Positions 24,931-34,997 of a stretch of DNA of 64,000 nt are shown in pieces (within the stretch, counting starts at the first letter, position 1; every line of letters starts with the position of its first letter). The position numbers and the translations under genes were made by a program. Source of the stretch: Prochlorococcus sp. AG-409-F19 (GTDB lineage Bacteria; Cyanobacteriota; Cyanobacteriia; PCC-6307; Cyanobiaceae). Under the pieces are notes generated by a model. It was given only the letters and a program-made list of their open reading frames with translations, ran no database searches and had not been told where the DNA came from. The stretch covers positions 1 through 64,000 of the forward strand of contig QCJV01000005.1 in the NCBI GenBank assembly GCA_003215795.1, read 5' to 3'.

Positions 24931-25740
24931 ATGAAAACTATATATTTTTCTCTTGTTCTATATAATCAGGATATCAATTATATTAATCCTCTAATAACCT
25001 CTATTCTAGATTTTAATAAGTATATTGATAAGACTTATTTTAGAACAGTTCTTTTGGTTCACGATAACTCTACTCAAATGTTGATTAGTGAAGAGTATTT
25101 TAATCTTATAGAGTTCGCTTCTTATTATAAATCTGAAAATATTGGTTTTGGTGCCGGCCATAATCATAACATCTTCTCATGTCCTAATATAGATATCAAT
25201 AATGATATCATTATTGTAATTAATCCTGATATTGAATTTAATCCAGCCTCTCTTCTTGACTTTTTAAGTACTTTCATTAGTCGTGGAAATTCAGTTTGTA
25301 TAGCTCCATTAATAAAAGATTTATCTGGAAATATTCAATATTCAGCTAAGCACAATCCTACACTTTTTTCTTTATTAGTTGGAAGATTTCATTTTCTCCA
25401 AAGATTTTCTATTTTTAAGCAATATATAATCAAACATCAGAATAGAGATAAGAATTATTCTTCTGAAGAAATTTCTTCTCAGTATCTATCAGGTTGTTTT
25501 CTATTAATAAAAGCATCATGTTTTTTCGCTGTAAGAGGCTTTGATATGAGGTTTTTTTTACATTTAGAGGATGCTGATTTTGTAAGACGATGCTCTTTTA
25601 TTGGAGATACATATCATTCACCTCAGATTTCAGTTGTTCACAGATGGGCTCGAGGGTCTCATAAGTCTATTAAACAGATGTTTTTTTTAGTTGTCTCTTT
25701 GCTGAAATATTTTATTAAATGGGGTATAGTTTTATATTGA
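24931..25740 (+). CDS. Family 2 glycosyltransferase, WbbL-like
   Basis: A 269-residue GT2 enzyme. The start of the fold reads IYFSLVLYNQ, then NIGFGAGHNHNI, the metal site INPDIEF, and late motifs SGCFLLIKASCF and FFLHLEDADFVRR (acidic catalytic region). This pattern is that of WbbL/rhamnosyl transferases and relatives acting on lipid-linked glycans. The C-terminus has a hydrophobic stretch that may anchor it to the membrane. It is followed after six bases by an SDR gene and then a WecA-like initiating enzyme. Confidence 0.8.
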   Translation: MKTIYFSLVLYNQDINYINPLITSILDFNKYIDKTYFRTVLLVHDNSTQMLISEEYFNLIEFASYYKSENIGFGAGHNHNIFSCPNIDINNDIIIVINPDIEFNPASLLDFLSTFISRGNSVCIAPLIKDLSGNIQYSAKHNPTLFSLLVGRFHFLQRFSIFKQYIIKHQNRDKNYSSEEISSQYLSGCFLLIKASCFFAVRGFDMRFFLHLEDADFVRRCSFIGDTYHSPQISVVHRWARGSHKSIKQMFFLVVSLLKYFIKWGIVLY

Positions 25741-25746
25741 ATAATT

Positions 25747-26643
25747 ATGATAATCTTTATGTTAATTCATATCTTTGGTATTACCACAGCAGCAGGTCAA
25801 GCTCTCCAAAAGCTTATACACAAAAAAGGCAGAGCTAAAATTTGTTCCTATTCTCGTAACAATTCAGATTCTTTTTATACTGACTTATCAAAACCAGAGG
25901 ATTTCTCCTATTCGATAAATACCGAGAACTCTATAGTTATATCTTTGGTGCCTATTTGGGTGTTTTCAAATTTTCTCACTAAACTGATACAGGCTTATCC
26001 CAATAGCCTTATAGGCCTTAATTCCTTAATTGTAACCTCTTCTTCCTCCGCTTTAACAAAAGCTTATGCTTTTAATCAATTTGACAAGACTCTCTCTAAG
26101 AGGCTTATTGAATCTGAAAATATAATTTTAAGTATTGCTAGAAAATACTCGATCCCTTGCACTATTATAAGACCTTCTATGATTTATGGATCAGTTTCTA
26201 ATTATAATGATCGTAATATAAGCCAGCTACAAAATATAATGAAATATTGTCCTTTTATTCTATTCCCTCATAATTCAGGACTTCGTCAACCCATACATGC
26301 ATCTCAACTTGCCAATGTCGCTTATAATATTGCCCTAGCTAATTATAAGCAAATAGAGAATCCCCCCTACCCTCCTATGATTTGTGTTGGGGGAGATGAT
26401 CAGATTTCCTACTATGATTTGCTTAAAAAGATTCAATTATCTTTTCCTAAGAGAAGCCCTATTAGGAACTGTCTAATCATTAGAATTCCTAAGAGATTGT
26501 ATCTTTTGATTATTTTTCCTATATTACTAGTTTTACCTAAAATAGGAGAAAGTCTACTTAGAGTCTTTTCTGATTTAGCTGGTTTTAAAGAGAGTTTTGT
26601 TATTACTAAGGATTTACCTGCTTCATTTCCAGTAAATAATTAA
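25747..26643 (+). CDS. Atypical NAD-dependent epimerase/dehydratase-like protein next to a WecA homologue
   Basis: A 298-residue protein with the fold signs of an extended SDR: a hydrophobic first strand and a degenerate glycine turn (FGITTAAGQ), SSSSALTK, IIRPSMIYG and HASQLANVAYNIA. The usual YxxxK is not present; the segment reads QFDKTLSKRLIE. It therefore appears to be one of the atypical SDRs that commonly accompany WecA-type transferases. A second ATG at 25759 would remove an unusual hydrophobic leader. A catalytic role is uncertain. The next gene begins two bases after the stop. Confidence 0.6.
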   Translation: MIIFMLIHIFGITTAAGQALQKLIHKKGRAKICSYSRNNSDSFYTDLSKPEDFSYSINTENSIVISLVPIWVFSNFLTKLIQAYPNSLIGLNSLIVTSSSSALTKAYAFNQFDKTLSKRLIESENIILSIARKYSIPCTIIRPSMIYGSVSNYNDRNISQLQNIMKYCPFILFPHNSGLRQPIHASQLANVAYNIALANYKQIENPPYPPMICVGGDDQISYYDLLKKIQLSFPKRSPIRNCLIIRIPKRLYLLIIFPILLVLPKIGESLLRVFSDLAGFKESFVITKDLPASFPVNN

Positions 26644-26644
26644 A

Positions 26645-27577
26645 TTGAGCGTATTTATATTACTATTAATAACCTATTTATTGAACTATTTCTTATTAAG
26701 AGCGCTGCTTCCATTTCTTAGCAGATATTTTGCTGACCTACCAAACTCTAGAAGTTCTCATTCTATTGCAAAAGCAAGAGGTGGAGGTGTTGTTTTTTTA
26801 ATTACAACACTATTCATCATAGTATTCAGTAGGTCTTATTATTTGTTGTTTTTTGTCCCCTTAGCAGTTGTTAGTTTTTTAGACGACAGATATTCAATTT
26901 CTTCTCTTGTTAGATATCTTATTCAATTTCTCACAGTTTACTTTATTATTTTTTATTTTAACCCTATTTTTAACTCTACGTTGAACCTATTCTCCTTTAT
27001 TAATTTCCCTTACCTAGTATTTTTCTTGTTATTAGGAACGTCACTTATAAACTTTATAAATTTTATGGATGGTATCGACGGCCTTGTAGCAGGATGCATG
27101 ATTGTAATCTTTGCATCTTTGTCTACATCACTAGGGTTACCGTTATATCCTTTAATTTCTTCTTTAGCAGCTTTTCTTTATTTTAATTGGAGTCCTTCCA
27201 AGGTTTTTATGGGTGATATCGGAAGTACATTTTTAGGAGCTCTTTATTTTGCAGTTTTGATTCAATCTGATTCTACAGCGAATTTTATTTCTATTTTATT
27301 AATCTCCTCTCCACTTACCCTAGATGCTATCTTTACCTTATTAGCTCGTTTATTTAATCGTGAGAATATTTTCAGTCCTCATAGAAAGCACTTATATCAG
27401 CGCCTTGTTCTAGCAGGAAAAAGTCATTCTTTTACGGCTTCTCTTTATATATTTTCTACAGTAATTTTGAGCATTTCCTATCACTTTCTAGAGTATAAAT
27501 ACTTGATTTTAATCGTTTTATCAATGCTGCTTTTAGGACTTTATTTAAATAAATATATTGCTTCTAGCTTTTATTAA
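26645..27577 (+). CDS. MraY/WecA-family polyprenyl-phosphate sugar-1-phosphate transferase
   Basis: A 310-residue, roughly ten-span protein. Characteristic loops are HSIAKARGGG (uridine/Mg side), SFLDDR (aspartate-rich), NFMDGIDGLVAG (catalytic Asp loop), FMGDIGSTFLG and a basic C-terminal region SPHRKHLYQR. This family starts glycan assembly by moving a HexNAc-1-phosphate onto undecaprenyl phosphate. It uses a TTG start at 26645. It is likely the priming enzyme of the polysaccharide or O-antigen made by this island. Confidence 0.87.
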   Translation: MSVFILLLITYLLNYFLLRALLPFLSRYFADLPNSRSSHSIAKARGGGVVFLITTLFIIVFSRSYYLLFFVPLAVVSFLDDRYSISSLVRYLIQFLTVYFIIFYFNPIFNSTLNLFSFINFPYLVFFLLLGTSLINFINFMDGIDGLVAGCMIVIFASLSTSLGLPLYPLISSLAAFLYFNWSPSKVFMGDIGSTFLGALYFAVLIQSDSTANFISILLISSPLTLDAIFTLLARLFNRENIFSPHRKHLYQRLVLAGKSHSFTASLYIFSTVILSISYHFLEYKYLILIVLSMLLLGLYLNKYIASSFY

Positions 27578-27586
27578 TTATTTTAT

Positions 27587-29059
27587 TTAGTAATGATAGA
27601 TAATTGATTTGCAAATTTTGCTTTCCAGATTCTTTTTAAAATATTTGTAATTATTTGATCCAGGTTGAGGTGGTATATTGACTCCAGGAGAAGAATAGAA
27701 TTTCTTATGCATCTCTTCTAATTGTGCTTCTCTAATATCTTCTTTGATACTCTTATTAAGTTTCAGGTCACAAGTATTTAATAGAAGCATGAAATTTTTT
27801 TGCCTTTGTGAATAGGCGACCTGCGTTTGACTAATTGTTGTATAAAAGGAAACTGAATTTATTATTAGCAGTAGGGAAAATATTAAACCTAAATTTAGGT
27901 AATCATGTTTAAAGCTTACTATTCTTTTGTAATCATTAGTTGTTAAATATTTACCATTTAGTGAACATATAATGAGAATCAAGCTAATCGGAAGCAAAGA
28001 AGAGCATGTTAGGTACCTAGAAACAGCAGCTTGATGAAAGCCATAATTTGATCTACTTACGCATGTTATAATACCAAAAATTATTGCAAAAATGGCTGGT
28101 GAGAATGAGCCATTTTTGATCGCAACTTTTATCATATTTCTATTATTAGTAGCTTTTTTAGATATTAGTTTAATCAGAGTAGTTATAAGTAATGTTGATG
28201 ATATTATAGGTATTATCCAATCTATTTTACTTTCCTGGTTAAAAGAACTTATAGAGGCTTTGAAGATACTTACAAATAGGATTATGAAGTGGCCTAGTGA
28301 GTTTAATATTTGTACGGGTGCTTTATCATTTATAGTATAAATTCCAGTTGAGTAACTTAGCTTGATTATTAACAGCAATCCTATTGATAGAAGACCTCCA
28401 ACAATTGAGCTCTTCCTAACTCTTCTTATGTAGATTCCTGATATAATAACAACCAGGGAATAGCAAATACCTTGTCCAGAACTAACAATCGCTATTAGCG
28501 GGCTAATTAAAAGATACAGCTTTATATACTTTAAATCTATTGAGAGTTCTTTCTTCTTATTTAAACTAGCCAAGCAAAAGGTGTGTATAAGTACCAGAGT
28601 AGAAATTAAAAACCAAGGTGTTTGAAATTCCCATATAATGTTTTCCCATTGCCAAGGAGATAACCATAATATCCAGCTTGATAAAGTAGCAATTAGAGCA
28701 TTTAACTTATTGCTTTCATATATATTTATAGTCTTACTAATACTTATCATACCTAATAGAAGTATTATTGATGATATTAGGATATTATATCCAGCAAAAG
28801 GTTTAATTATTTTTACCAAGAGAGTATCTAATATCCTTAGGAATACGATTGGATGGCCATTATGAGGTGTTAAAGCCCAATTGATAAAAGCTTCGCTATC
28901 GCTTTTTAATAATGCAAAGCTATCTTCGTATAGCAATGGCTTCCCAGTTGATTTTATACCTATAAAAACTATACTTGCAAATGCAGAGAAACAAAACAGA
29001 TACAACGTTAATAATATAAACTTAGTAAGCCAATCTTCGCCTTTAATTATTTTAAGCAT
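27587..29059 (-). CDS. Large membrane protein, possibly GT-C-type glycosyltransferase
   Basis: A 490-residue protein with about ten hydrophobic segments. The first loop has YEDSFALLK and WALTPHNGHPIVFLR; acidic residues and HNGH in the first external loop are common in GT-C glycosyltransferases that use polyprenyl-linked donors. No exact family is recognised. It is convergent with the WecA-like gene (nine-base gap) and nine bases downstream of an FkbM gene on the same strand. Confidence 0.6.
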   Translation of the reverse strand: MLKIIKGEDWLTKFILLTLYLFCFSAFASIVFIGIKSTGKPLLYEDSFALLKSDSEAFINWALTPHNGHPIVFLRILDTLLVKIIKPFAGYNILISSIILLLGMISISKTINIYESNKLNALIATLSSWILWLSPWQWENIIWEFQTPWFLISTLVLIHTFCLASLNKKKELSIDLKYIKLYLLISPLIAIVSSGQGICYSLVVIISGIYIRRVRKSSIVGGLLSIGLLLIIKLSYSTGIYTINDKAPVQILNSLGHFIILFVSIFKASISSFNQESKIDWIIPIISSTLLITTLIKLISKKATNNRNMIKVAIKNGSFSPAIFAIIFGIITCVSRSNYGFHQAAVSRYLTCSSLLPISLILIICSLNGKYLTTNDYKRIVSFKHDYLNLGLIFSLLLIINSVSFYTTISQTQVAYSQRQKNFMLLLNTCDLKLNKSIKEDIREAQLEEMHKKFYSSPGVNIPPQPGSNNYKYFKKNLESKICKSIIYHY

Positions 29060-29068
29060 TTACCAATT

Positions 29069-29911
29069 TTAGTATTTTTGCAGGAGATTTTCTAGTATAT
29101 ACCAATCATCAAATAGTGAAATTTCCTCAAGTACTCTAATGTATCCCTTACTCGTTAATAGTTGATATATTTGAGACCTGTTGTTTTTATGCCAGTTATG
29201 CTCGACAGTAATAATATTGATTTTTCTTTCGTTGAAATTATATGATTTTAGGATTTCCAACTCACTACCTTCAGTATCTATTGACATATAGTCAATAGTT
29301 TTTGGAGCTTTGTGAAAGTCCAATAAATCATTAAGAGATATTGTTTCTACAATACTTTTAGTTGATTTGCTTAACCTTATTCTCGAAGCCCAGTCTCCAT
29401 TATTTGCAAATTCCTTTAGGCCAGATAATCCTGGCTCAGCCGAACCCTCATTATCAACCTCTAGAAAAGTTAAATATTGACCACTTTTAGGATATACGCA
29501 TCTTTTATCGATTTTACATAACCTATTCCTAGTCAGAGCATCCTGCCAGATTGTTGCAGGTTCAACAAGGATTCCATTCCAGCCTAATTCTTTTTCAAGT
29601 AGAAGAGTGTTGCTATTTGTAACCCCATCAGTAGCTCCAAACTCTACAAAAAAGTTTTGATTTTTCGGCTCACTATTTGCAGCAACGAACAAGTCTTGAG
29701 CTAATTGTGAGGTTGACTTAGTAAGCAATCTAGATATCTTTTCTTTCTTTTTCTTAGTTAGTTTATTAAACAAATATACATAGTGGGGTAGTTGGCTAAC
29801 TTGCTCAGCCTTATCTTTTCTTATCAATTCGAAACCGGTAATACCTATAACTGATTGAACAAGTAATTTTATATCTTTGAATTTATTTATAAAATCAATA
29901 TTAGTGAACAT
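29069..29911 (-). CDS. FkbM-family SAM-dependent methyltransferase
   Basis: A 280-residue protein with FFVEFGATDGVTNSNT, a variant of motif I, then WNGILVEPATIWQ, and DYMSIDTEGSELEILKSYNF (motif with acidic residues), ending in ITVEHNW. These are FkbM marks, of the variant subgroup with GATDGV in place of GANxGx. It lies in a minus-strand group with the PhyH oxygenase upstream and the membrane protein downstream, so the three are probably one transcript. Confidence 0.8.
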   Translation of the reverse strand: MFTNIDFINKFKDIKLLVQSVIGITGFELIRKDKAEQVSQLPHYVYLFNKLTKKKKEKISRLLTKSTSQLAQDLFVAANSEPKNQNFFVEFGATDGVTNSNTLLLEKELGWNGILVEPATIWQDALTRNRLCKIDKRCVYPKSGQYLTFLEVDNEGSAEPGLSGLKEFANNGDWASRIRLSKSTKSIVETISLNDLLDFHKAPKTIDYMSIDTEGSELEILKSYNFNERKINIITVEHNWHKNNRSQIYQLLTSKGYIRVLEEISLFDDWYILENLLQKY

Positions 29912-29919
29912 AATACATT

Positions 29920-30846
29920 CTAAAATTTGTTGTAATGCTTTCTATTCATAAGATTTTTGGGGTTGTTCAGGAAGTCATTTAATATATATTTGACTATTCC
30001 AATACTAACAAACTTTAAGATAGAGCGTCTTGAGGATCGACATGAAATTGGGTAGCCATATGTTCTTGATGATCTTTGTTGTTTCCTTAACTTATTTAGG
30101 TAACTCTTAGTCCGATCCTTGTTATTTATACCTCCCCCGCCTCTTAAGTATTTTGTCGGATAATAATGGGCTGTTAATGATTTTCTTGATGCCCCAACAT
30201 TTTTTTGTTGAGATGATCCATGTATTAATGATGGATGCCAAAGGAGAACATCGCCTTTTTCGAGAACAATGGATTTTTTTTTATACTTCCCCGCTTCTTG
30301 TAATGACCATTCAACGAACTCGTTGTGATTGAGGCCCACCCATTTATTTGAGCCACTTAGATGAGATTCTGGATAAATATGAAATGATCCTCCACTTCCG
30401 TCAATGTCTTCCAGTGCGACCCAAGCCCCAATTAGATGCCCCATAGGATTTGTGTCAAGGTACCAAGTGTCGATGTGGTCAACAGTCCCGGTAGACTTAT
30501 CAAAAAACATATTTTGCCACATGCAGAAATCATTTTCATCTGAGACTTCTGTTAAGGCATTTAAGATTTCGATTGATTGAAGAATATTTCTACCTGCTTC
30601 TGAAAGCTTTCTTGCCCATGCTAAATCTGTGAAATTTTCAAATGAACAACCTAGCAATCCATACTCATCTATGTCAGAGGAAACTCGTCTCCAGTTATGC
30701 TCAGATTGAGAATAATAAAGTTTATTTGATTGTTTGAATTCTTCTAGTTCTCTAAGTATACGATCTACTTTGTCTGACTTGATTAGTGATGGGAATACTT
30801 TGTACCCTAGTGCTTTATAATCATTCTTAGCAGTTGCTATTCCCAC
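29920..30846 (-). CDS. Phytanoyl-CoA dioxygenase family protein (Fe(II)/2OG)
   Basis: A 308-residue protein. VDHIDTWYLDTNP carries the HxD iron ligands. LWHPSLIHGSSQQ and the downstream arginine (GASRKS) supply the distal histidine and 2-oxoglutarate contact. GSGGSFHIYPESH is a characteristic PhyH strand. The C-terminal 50 residues are basic and probably disordered. It begins the minus-strand trio that ends at 27587. Its substrate is unknown. The upstream 239 bases to the divergent WbpM-like gene must hold promoters for both. Confidence 0.82.
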   Translation of the reverse strand: MGIATAKNDYKALGYKVFPSLIKSDKVDRILRELEEFKQSNKLYYSQSEHNWRRVSSDIDEYGLLGCSFENFTDLAWARKLSEAGRNILQSIEILNALTEVSDENDFCMWQNMFFDKSTGTVDHIDTWYLDTNPMGHLIGAWVALEDIDGSGGSFHIYPESHLSGSNKWVGLNHNEFVEWSLQEAGKYKKKSIVLEKGDVLLWHPSLIHGSSQQKNVGASRKSLTAHYYPTKYLRGGGGINNKDRTKSYLNKLRKQQRSSRTYGYPISCRSSRRSILKFVSIGIVKYILNDFLNNPKNLMNRKHYNKF

Positions 30847-31085
30847 AGTTGAATCTTTTTTTAAAAATTATATCAATCAAGGGAACTATTGTCAACTATA
30901 TCCCCTCTATTTATGATAAAGCTTATGCCTTGATTCTTTAAAACAAGGAACACTTTAATATTCCTTTGATTTCCACCTGAATTATAATAGTTTGGTATTG
31001 TACAATCTTATTGTTAGGTTTATAGCTGCCGACTAATCTAGTATAGATGTTTGCATTTGCTCTTTGAGAAGCTATATTTCTTAGT

Positions 31086-32990
31086 ATGCATATTCTTAGA
31101 GTCTTAGTTAAAAATATTTTAAGTCTCCCTCAAATGAGAAGACGATATATTCTAATAGTTATTGACTCTTTAGTTTTTATTTTCAGTATTTCATTTGCTT
31201 TTTTTCTAAGTACTTCTAATAGTATTGAAAGCTTATTTTATGATGAATATATTTGGTTGATACCCTCTTTCCTTTTTATAGGTATTCCTTTATATGCTTT
31301 TACTGGTCAATATCAAGGCATTACTCGATATGTAGGCAGTTCAGCTATTTATCGACTTGCCTTAAGGAATTTTATTCTATGCATCTTGATAGCTGTTTTT
31401 GGTTTTTTCTCGACGGCTAGTTTTCTCCCTCAAAAGACATGGATTTTAACTTGGGTTTTACTTACGGTACTTATCGGTTTAATTAAGTTTGCTTTAAGAG
31501 ATTTACTTATTCGAATTGGAGGCTCGTCTTTAAATAAAATTCGTAAGGTAGCTATATTTGGCACTGGATCTGAAGCTGCTCAGCTTTTTGCAGCTCTACG
31601 AATATCAGATAAATATAGAGTTATTGCATTTTTTGGAGAGGATAATCAACTATGGAGGCGAAGCCTTTATGGAATTCCTATCTATCCTCCATCCAAGCTT
31701 CTCCAATTAAGTACACAGTTAGATCAGGTTCTTCTGGCAGACAGGTCATTAAGTAAGGCAAGAAGGAAGGATCTTCTTAATGAATTGCAGGAACTTCGCT
31801 TGGCAGTTTTAGAAGTTCCTTCAATTGACGAAATTGCTAGTGGAGCTGCAAGAATTGACTCATTAAAACCTATAGCGATAGAGGATTTATTAGGTCGAAA
31901 TAGCATTGATCCAATACTAAATCTCTTAGGACCAGGAATTAATAACTCAGTTATTTTTATAACTGGGGCTGGAGGATCTATAGGTTCTGAACTTTGCAGA
32001 CAAATACTAAAGTTAAATCCAACTAAAATGATTATTCTTGACAATAGTGAATCCAGTCTCTATTTTATTGATAAGGAGCTCCGTAGTCAAAATGATAATC
32101 AATCAATTATTAAAACAGTTTTAGGATCCGCATGTGACAAGTATTTAATTTCTCAGATTTTTATAAATGAAGGTGTAAATGTTGTTTTTCATGCTGCGGC
32201 ATATAAGCATGTTCCTATAGTAGAATTAAATGCAATTCAAGGAATATATAATAATGTTATTTCAACTAAGGTTTTATGTGAAGCAGCATACTTAGCAAAT
32301 ATAAAAAAGCTTATTTTAATTTCTACTGATAAGGCTGTTAGGCCAACCAATGTAATGGGTGCATCAAAACGCCTTGCTGAATTGATTGTGCAAGCATTTT
32401 CTCAGAAAGTAATTTCTGAAGAAATATCTGCTGAGTCAAAAACAATTTTTGGAATGGTTCGTTTTGGGAATGTTTTGGATTCTTCAGGTTCCGTAGTCCC
32501 ACTTTTTAGGGAACAGATTGCTGCTGGAGGGCCAATTACACTAACTGATCCTAAGGTGGTTAGATATTTTATGACTATTCCAGAGGCGGCTCAACTAGTT
32601 TTGCAGGCAACTGTTTTGGCAGAAGGTGGGGATGTTTTTTTGTTAGACATGGGAAAACAAATGTTTATAAAAGAATTAGCAGAGCAAATGATTCGTTTAA
32701 GTGGTTTAACACTGAAGAATACACTTAATCCAGATGGAGATATAGAAATTATTGTTACTGGACTCAGACCAGGAGAGAAGTTATATGAAGAGCTATTAAT
32801 TGACGCACAGTCAAAAGCAACAGAACATCCATTGATATTTAGAGGTGTTGAGAAATCAATCCCATATGATTATTTAATTTGTGAAATTAATAAATTAGAG
32901 GATTATCTAAGGAAGAGAGATAAATTAAAAGTAATAGAAACTCTTTCCTCTCTAATTCCAGAATGGGATAAAAGTAAATCTTATTTATAA
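31086..32990 (+). CDS. Membrane-anchored nucleotide-sugar 4,6-dehydratase (WbpM/CapD/FlaA1 family)
   Basis: A 634-residue protein. The N-terminal region has about four membrane helices (roughly 20-130), then a first Rossmann-like domain (FGTGSEAAQL) and a second SDR domain with ITGAGGSIGSELCRQI. In place of YxxxK it has the family variant M-x-x-x-K: NVMGASKRLAEL, preceded by ISTDKAVRP. Members convert UDP-GlcNAc to UDP-4-keto-6-deoxy sugars such as precursors of QuiNAc or FucNAc. It works upstream of the WecA-like transferase. Its end overlaps the convergent rfbB by ten bases. Confidence 0.9.
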   Translation: MHILRVLVKNILSLPQMRRRYILIVIDSLVFIFSISFAFFLSTSNSIESLFYDEYIWLIPSFLFIGIPLYAFTGQYQGITRYVGSSAIYRLALRNFILCILIAVFGFFSTASFLPQKTWILTWVLLTVLIGLIKFALRDLLIRIGGSSLNKIRKVAIFGTGSEAAQLFAALRISDKYRVIAFFGEDNQLWRRSLYGIPIYPPSKLLQLSTQLDQVLLADRSLSKARRKDLLNELQELRLAVLEVPSIDEIASGAARIDSLKPIAIEDLLGRNSIDPILNLLGPGINNSVIFITGAGGSIGSELCRQILKLNPTKMIILDNSESSLYFIDKELRSQNDNQSIIKTVLGSACDKYLISQIFINEGVNVVFHAAAYKHVPIVELNAIQGIYNNVISTKVLCEAAYLANIKKLILISTDKAVRPTNVMGASKRLAELIVQAFSQKVISEEISAESKTIFGMVRFGNVLDSSGSVVPLFREQIAAGGPITLTDPKVVRYFMTIPEAAQLVLQATVLAEGGDVFLLDMGKQMFIKELAEQMIRLSGLTLKNTLNPDGDIEIIVTGLRPGEKLYEELLIDAQSKATEHPLIFRGVEKSIPYDYLICEINKLEDYLRKRDKLKVIETLSSLIPEWDKSKSYL

Positions 32991-34090
32991 TTTCTGAGAC
33001 CAACTCTTTCTGCATTGTAATTTGATTTTCTCATCATTTCTTCACACCAATATATGTTTTCTATATACCAATTAACTGTTAATTCAAGGCCTTCTTCAAA
33101 ACTATGTTTAGGCTTCCACCCTAGTTCCTCATTAATCCTTGAGAAATTAATTGAGTATCTCTGATCATGGCCAGGGCGATCCTCCACTAGTGTAATTAGA
33201 TTCTTTAAAGTATCTTCTTTTTTTAGCTTTCTGTCCATGATATTACAAATAGACTCTAAAACTTCTTTATTAGTCTTTTCAGCATTACCTCCAATACAAT
33301 AACTCTCTCCAATTCTTCCATTAATAGCTGTCAGTAATATAGCCTCAACATGGTCTTCAACGTAAAGCCAATCTCGTACGTTTAGACCTTTTCCATACAA
33401 GGGGATTTTCTTATTATTAAAGGCTTTATAAATTGCTAATGGTATTAACTTCTCTGGAAATTGCCATGGACCATAATTATTACTACAATTTGTAATCACA
33501 ATTGGCAGCCCATACGTATGATGCCATGCATTGACTAAATGATCACTAGCAGCCTTTGAAGCTGAATATGGGGAACGAGGGTCATATGGCGTTGATTCTG
33601 AAAATTGACCTATTGCACCTAATGATCCAAATACTTCATCGGTACTAACGTGATGAAATCTAAAACTCTCTTTTTTATTTGAGGGTAATTTTTGCCAATA
33701 TTTTAGTGCTGACTGAAGTAAGTTAAAGGTTCCAATTATATTGCTTTTAATAAATAGATCTGGACCATCTATTGATCTATCAACATGACTTTCTGCTGCT
33801 AAATGTATAATTAAATCAGGCTCTATATCAAAGATAACTTTTTCAGTTAGAGTTTCGTCAGCTAAATCAAGTTGTATAAAATAGTACTTACTTTCTTTCG
33901 ATTGCCCTAACTTTTTAATTACTTTGTCAAGGCTTGTTAAATCGCTAACCTTACCGACCTTATCTATATTAAAAATCTCTGCATCTGTAGACTTTAAAAG
34001 TTTTCTAATGACGGCACCTCCAATAAAACCGCATCCACCTGTGACCAATATTTTTTTTATATTCTCTGGAATTGAGACTGAGGTGCTCAT
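32981..34090 (-). CDS. rfbB: dTDP-glucose 4,6-dehydratase
   Basis: A 369-residue extended SDR with ILVTGGCGFIGGAV, HLAAESHVDRS, STDEVFGS (the Thr-Asp-Glu dehydratase triad) and YSASKAASD. It converts dTDP-glucose to dTDP-4-keto-6-deoxyglucose, the second step of dTDP-L-rhamnose synthesis. It is last in the minus-strand order rfbA-rfbC-rfbD-rfbB. It lies four bases from rfbD and overlaps the 3' end of the convergent WbpM-like gene. Confidence 0.95.
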   Translation of the reverse strand: MSTSVSIPENIKKILVTGGCGFIGGAVIRKLLKSTDAEIFNIDKVGKVSDLTSLDKVIKKLGQSKESKYYFIQLDLADETLTEKVIFDIEPDLIIHLAAESHVDRSIDGPDLFIKSNIIGTFNLLQSALKYWQKLPSNKKESFRFHHVSTDEVFGSLGAIGQFSESTPYDPRSPYSASKAASDHLVNAWHHTYGLPIVITNCSNNYGPWQFPEKLIPLAIYKAFNNKKIPLYGKGLNVRDWLYVEDHVEAILLTAINGRIGESYCIGGNAEKTNKEVLESICNIMDRKLKKEDTLKNLITLVEDRPGHDQRYSINFSRINEELGWKPKHSFEEGLELTVNWYIENIYWCEEMMRKSNYNAERVGLRNYK

Positions 34091-34094
34091 GAAG

Positions 34095-34997
34095 TTAAAT
34101 TAACGAAATTTGATTCAATATATCCTTTAAGGCTACTCTCCAATTTATAGGTTTAAGATTAAGAGATGTAATTGTTTGATTACAGTCTAACAATGAAAAT
34201 TTAGGCCTTTTGGCAGGAGTCGAGTATTCTTCGGTAGTTATTGGATTTATAAGTGCAGAATTAGATATTAATTTTAACCCTTGACTTATTTCTTTAATCG
34301 CAAAAGCTAAGTCATACCAACTCGCTACACCAGCATCAGAGAAATGTAATATTGATGATATATCTTTTGATTCTTTCTTAACTTCGATTAACCTCCAACA
34401 TGCTTTTGATAATGAAAAAATACTCGTAGGTGATCCTATTTGATCAGATATAATATTTAGTTGTTTTTGGGTTCTAAGGAGATTTAATATAGTTAATGCA
34501 AAATTTGAACCATAAGGTCCTATTAACCAGCTAGTCCTTAAAATTGTGCCTTGATTTGAATCGAATAGATAATCTTCAATAGCTTGCTCTCCAATCGCCT
34601 TACTTTTACCATATGTATTTATAGGGTCCCTTTTATGATTAGTTTTATATGGATGATTCTGATTACCATTAAAAACATAATCAGTGCTTATTTGAATCAT
34701 TTCACCACCTAATTCTTTGAGTGATTGTGCGAAAGCTTTTGGAGCAAGAGCATTGATTTTTAGGACTTTATTTTTTTCTGATTCTGCTTTGTCTACAGCA
34801 GTATAAGCACCTGCATTGATTAACCAATCTGGTCTTTGTTCAAATATCAGTGATTTGCATCCCTCTATATTCTCTAGATCAAGTTCATTTCTAGTGATTC
34901 TTATTAATTCAATGTTTTGATTGTTAATTTGCTTTGGGGCCATGGAAATCAATGCTTTTCCTAATTGACCATTGGCCCCTGTGATAATTATCTTCAT
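34095..34997 (-). CDS. rfbD: dTDP-4-dehydrorhamnose reductase
   Basis: A 300-residue SDR with IITGANGQLGKAL, STDYVFNG and the catalytic Y-G-K-S-K, as in RmlD. It reduces dTDP-4-keto-L-rhamnose to dTDP-L-rhamnose with NAD(P)H, the last step of the pathway. The start overlaps the rfbC stop by four bases, typical of translational coupling. Confidence 0.95.
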   Translation of the reverse strand: MKIIITGANGQLGKALISMAPKQINNQNIELIRITRNELDLENIEGCKSLIFEQRPDWLINAGAYTAVDKAESEKNKVLKINALAPKAFAQSLKELGGEMIQISTDYVFNGNQNHPYKTNHKRDPINTYGKSKAIGEQAIEDYLFDSNQGTILRTSWLIGPYGSNFALTILNLLRTQKQLNIISDQIGSPTSIFSLSKACWRLIEVKKESKDISSILHFSDAGVASWYDLAFAIKEISQGLKLISNSALINPITTEEYSTPAKRPKFSLLDCNQTITSLNLKPINWRVALKDILNQISLI

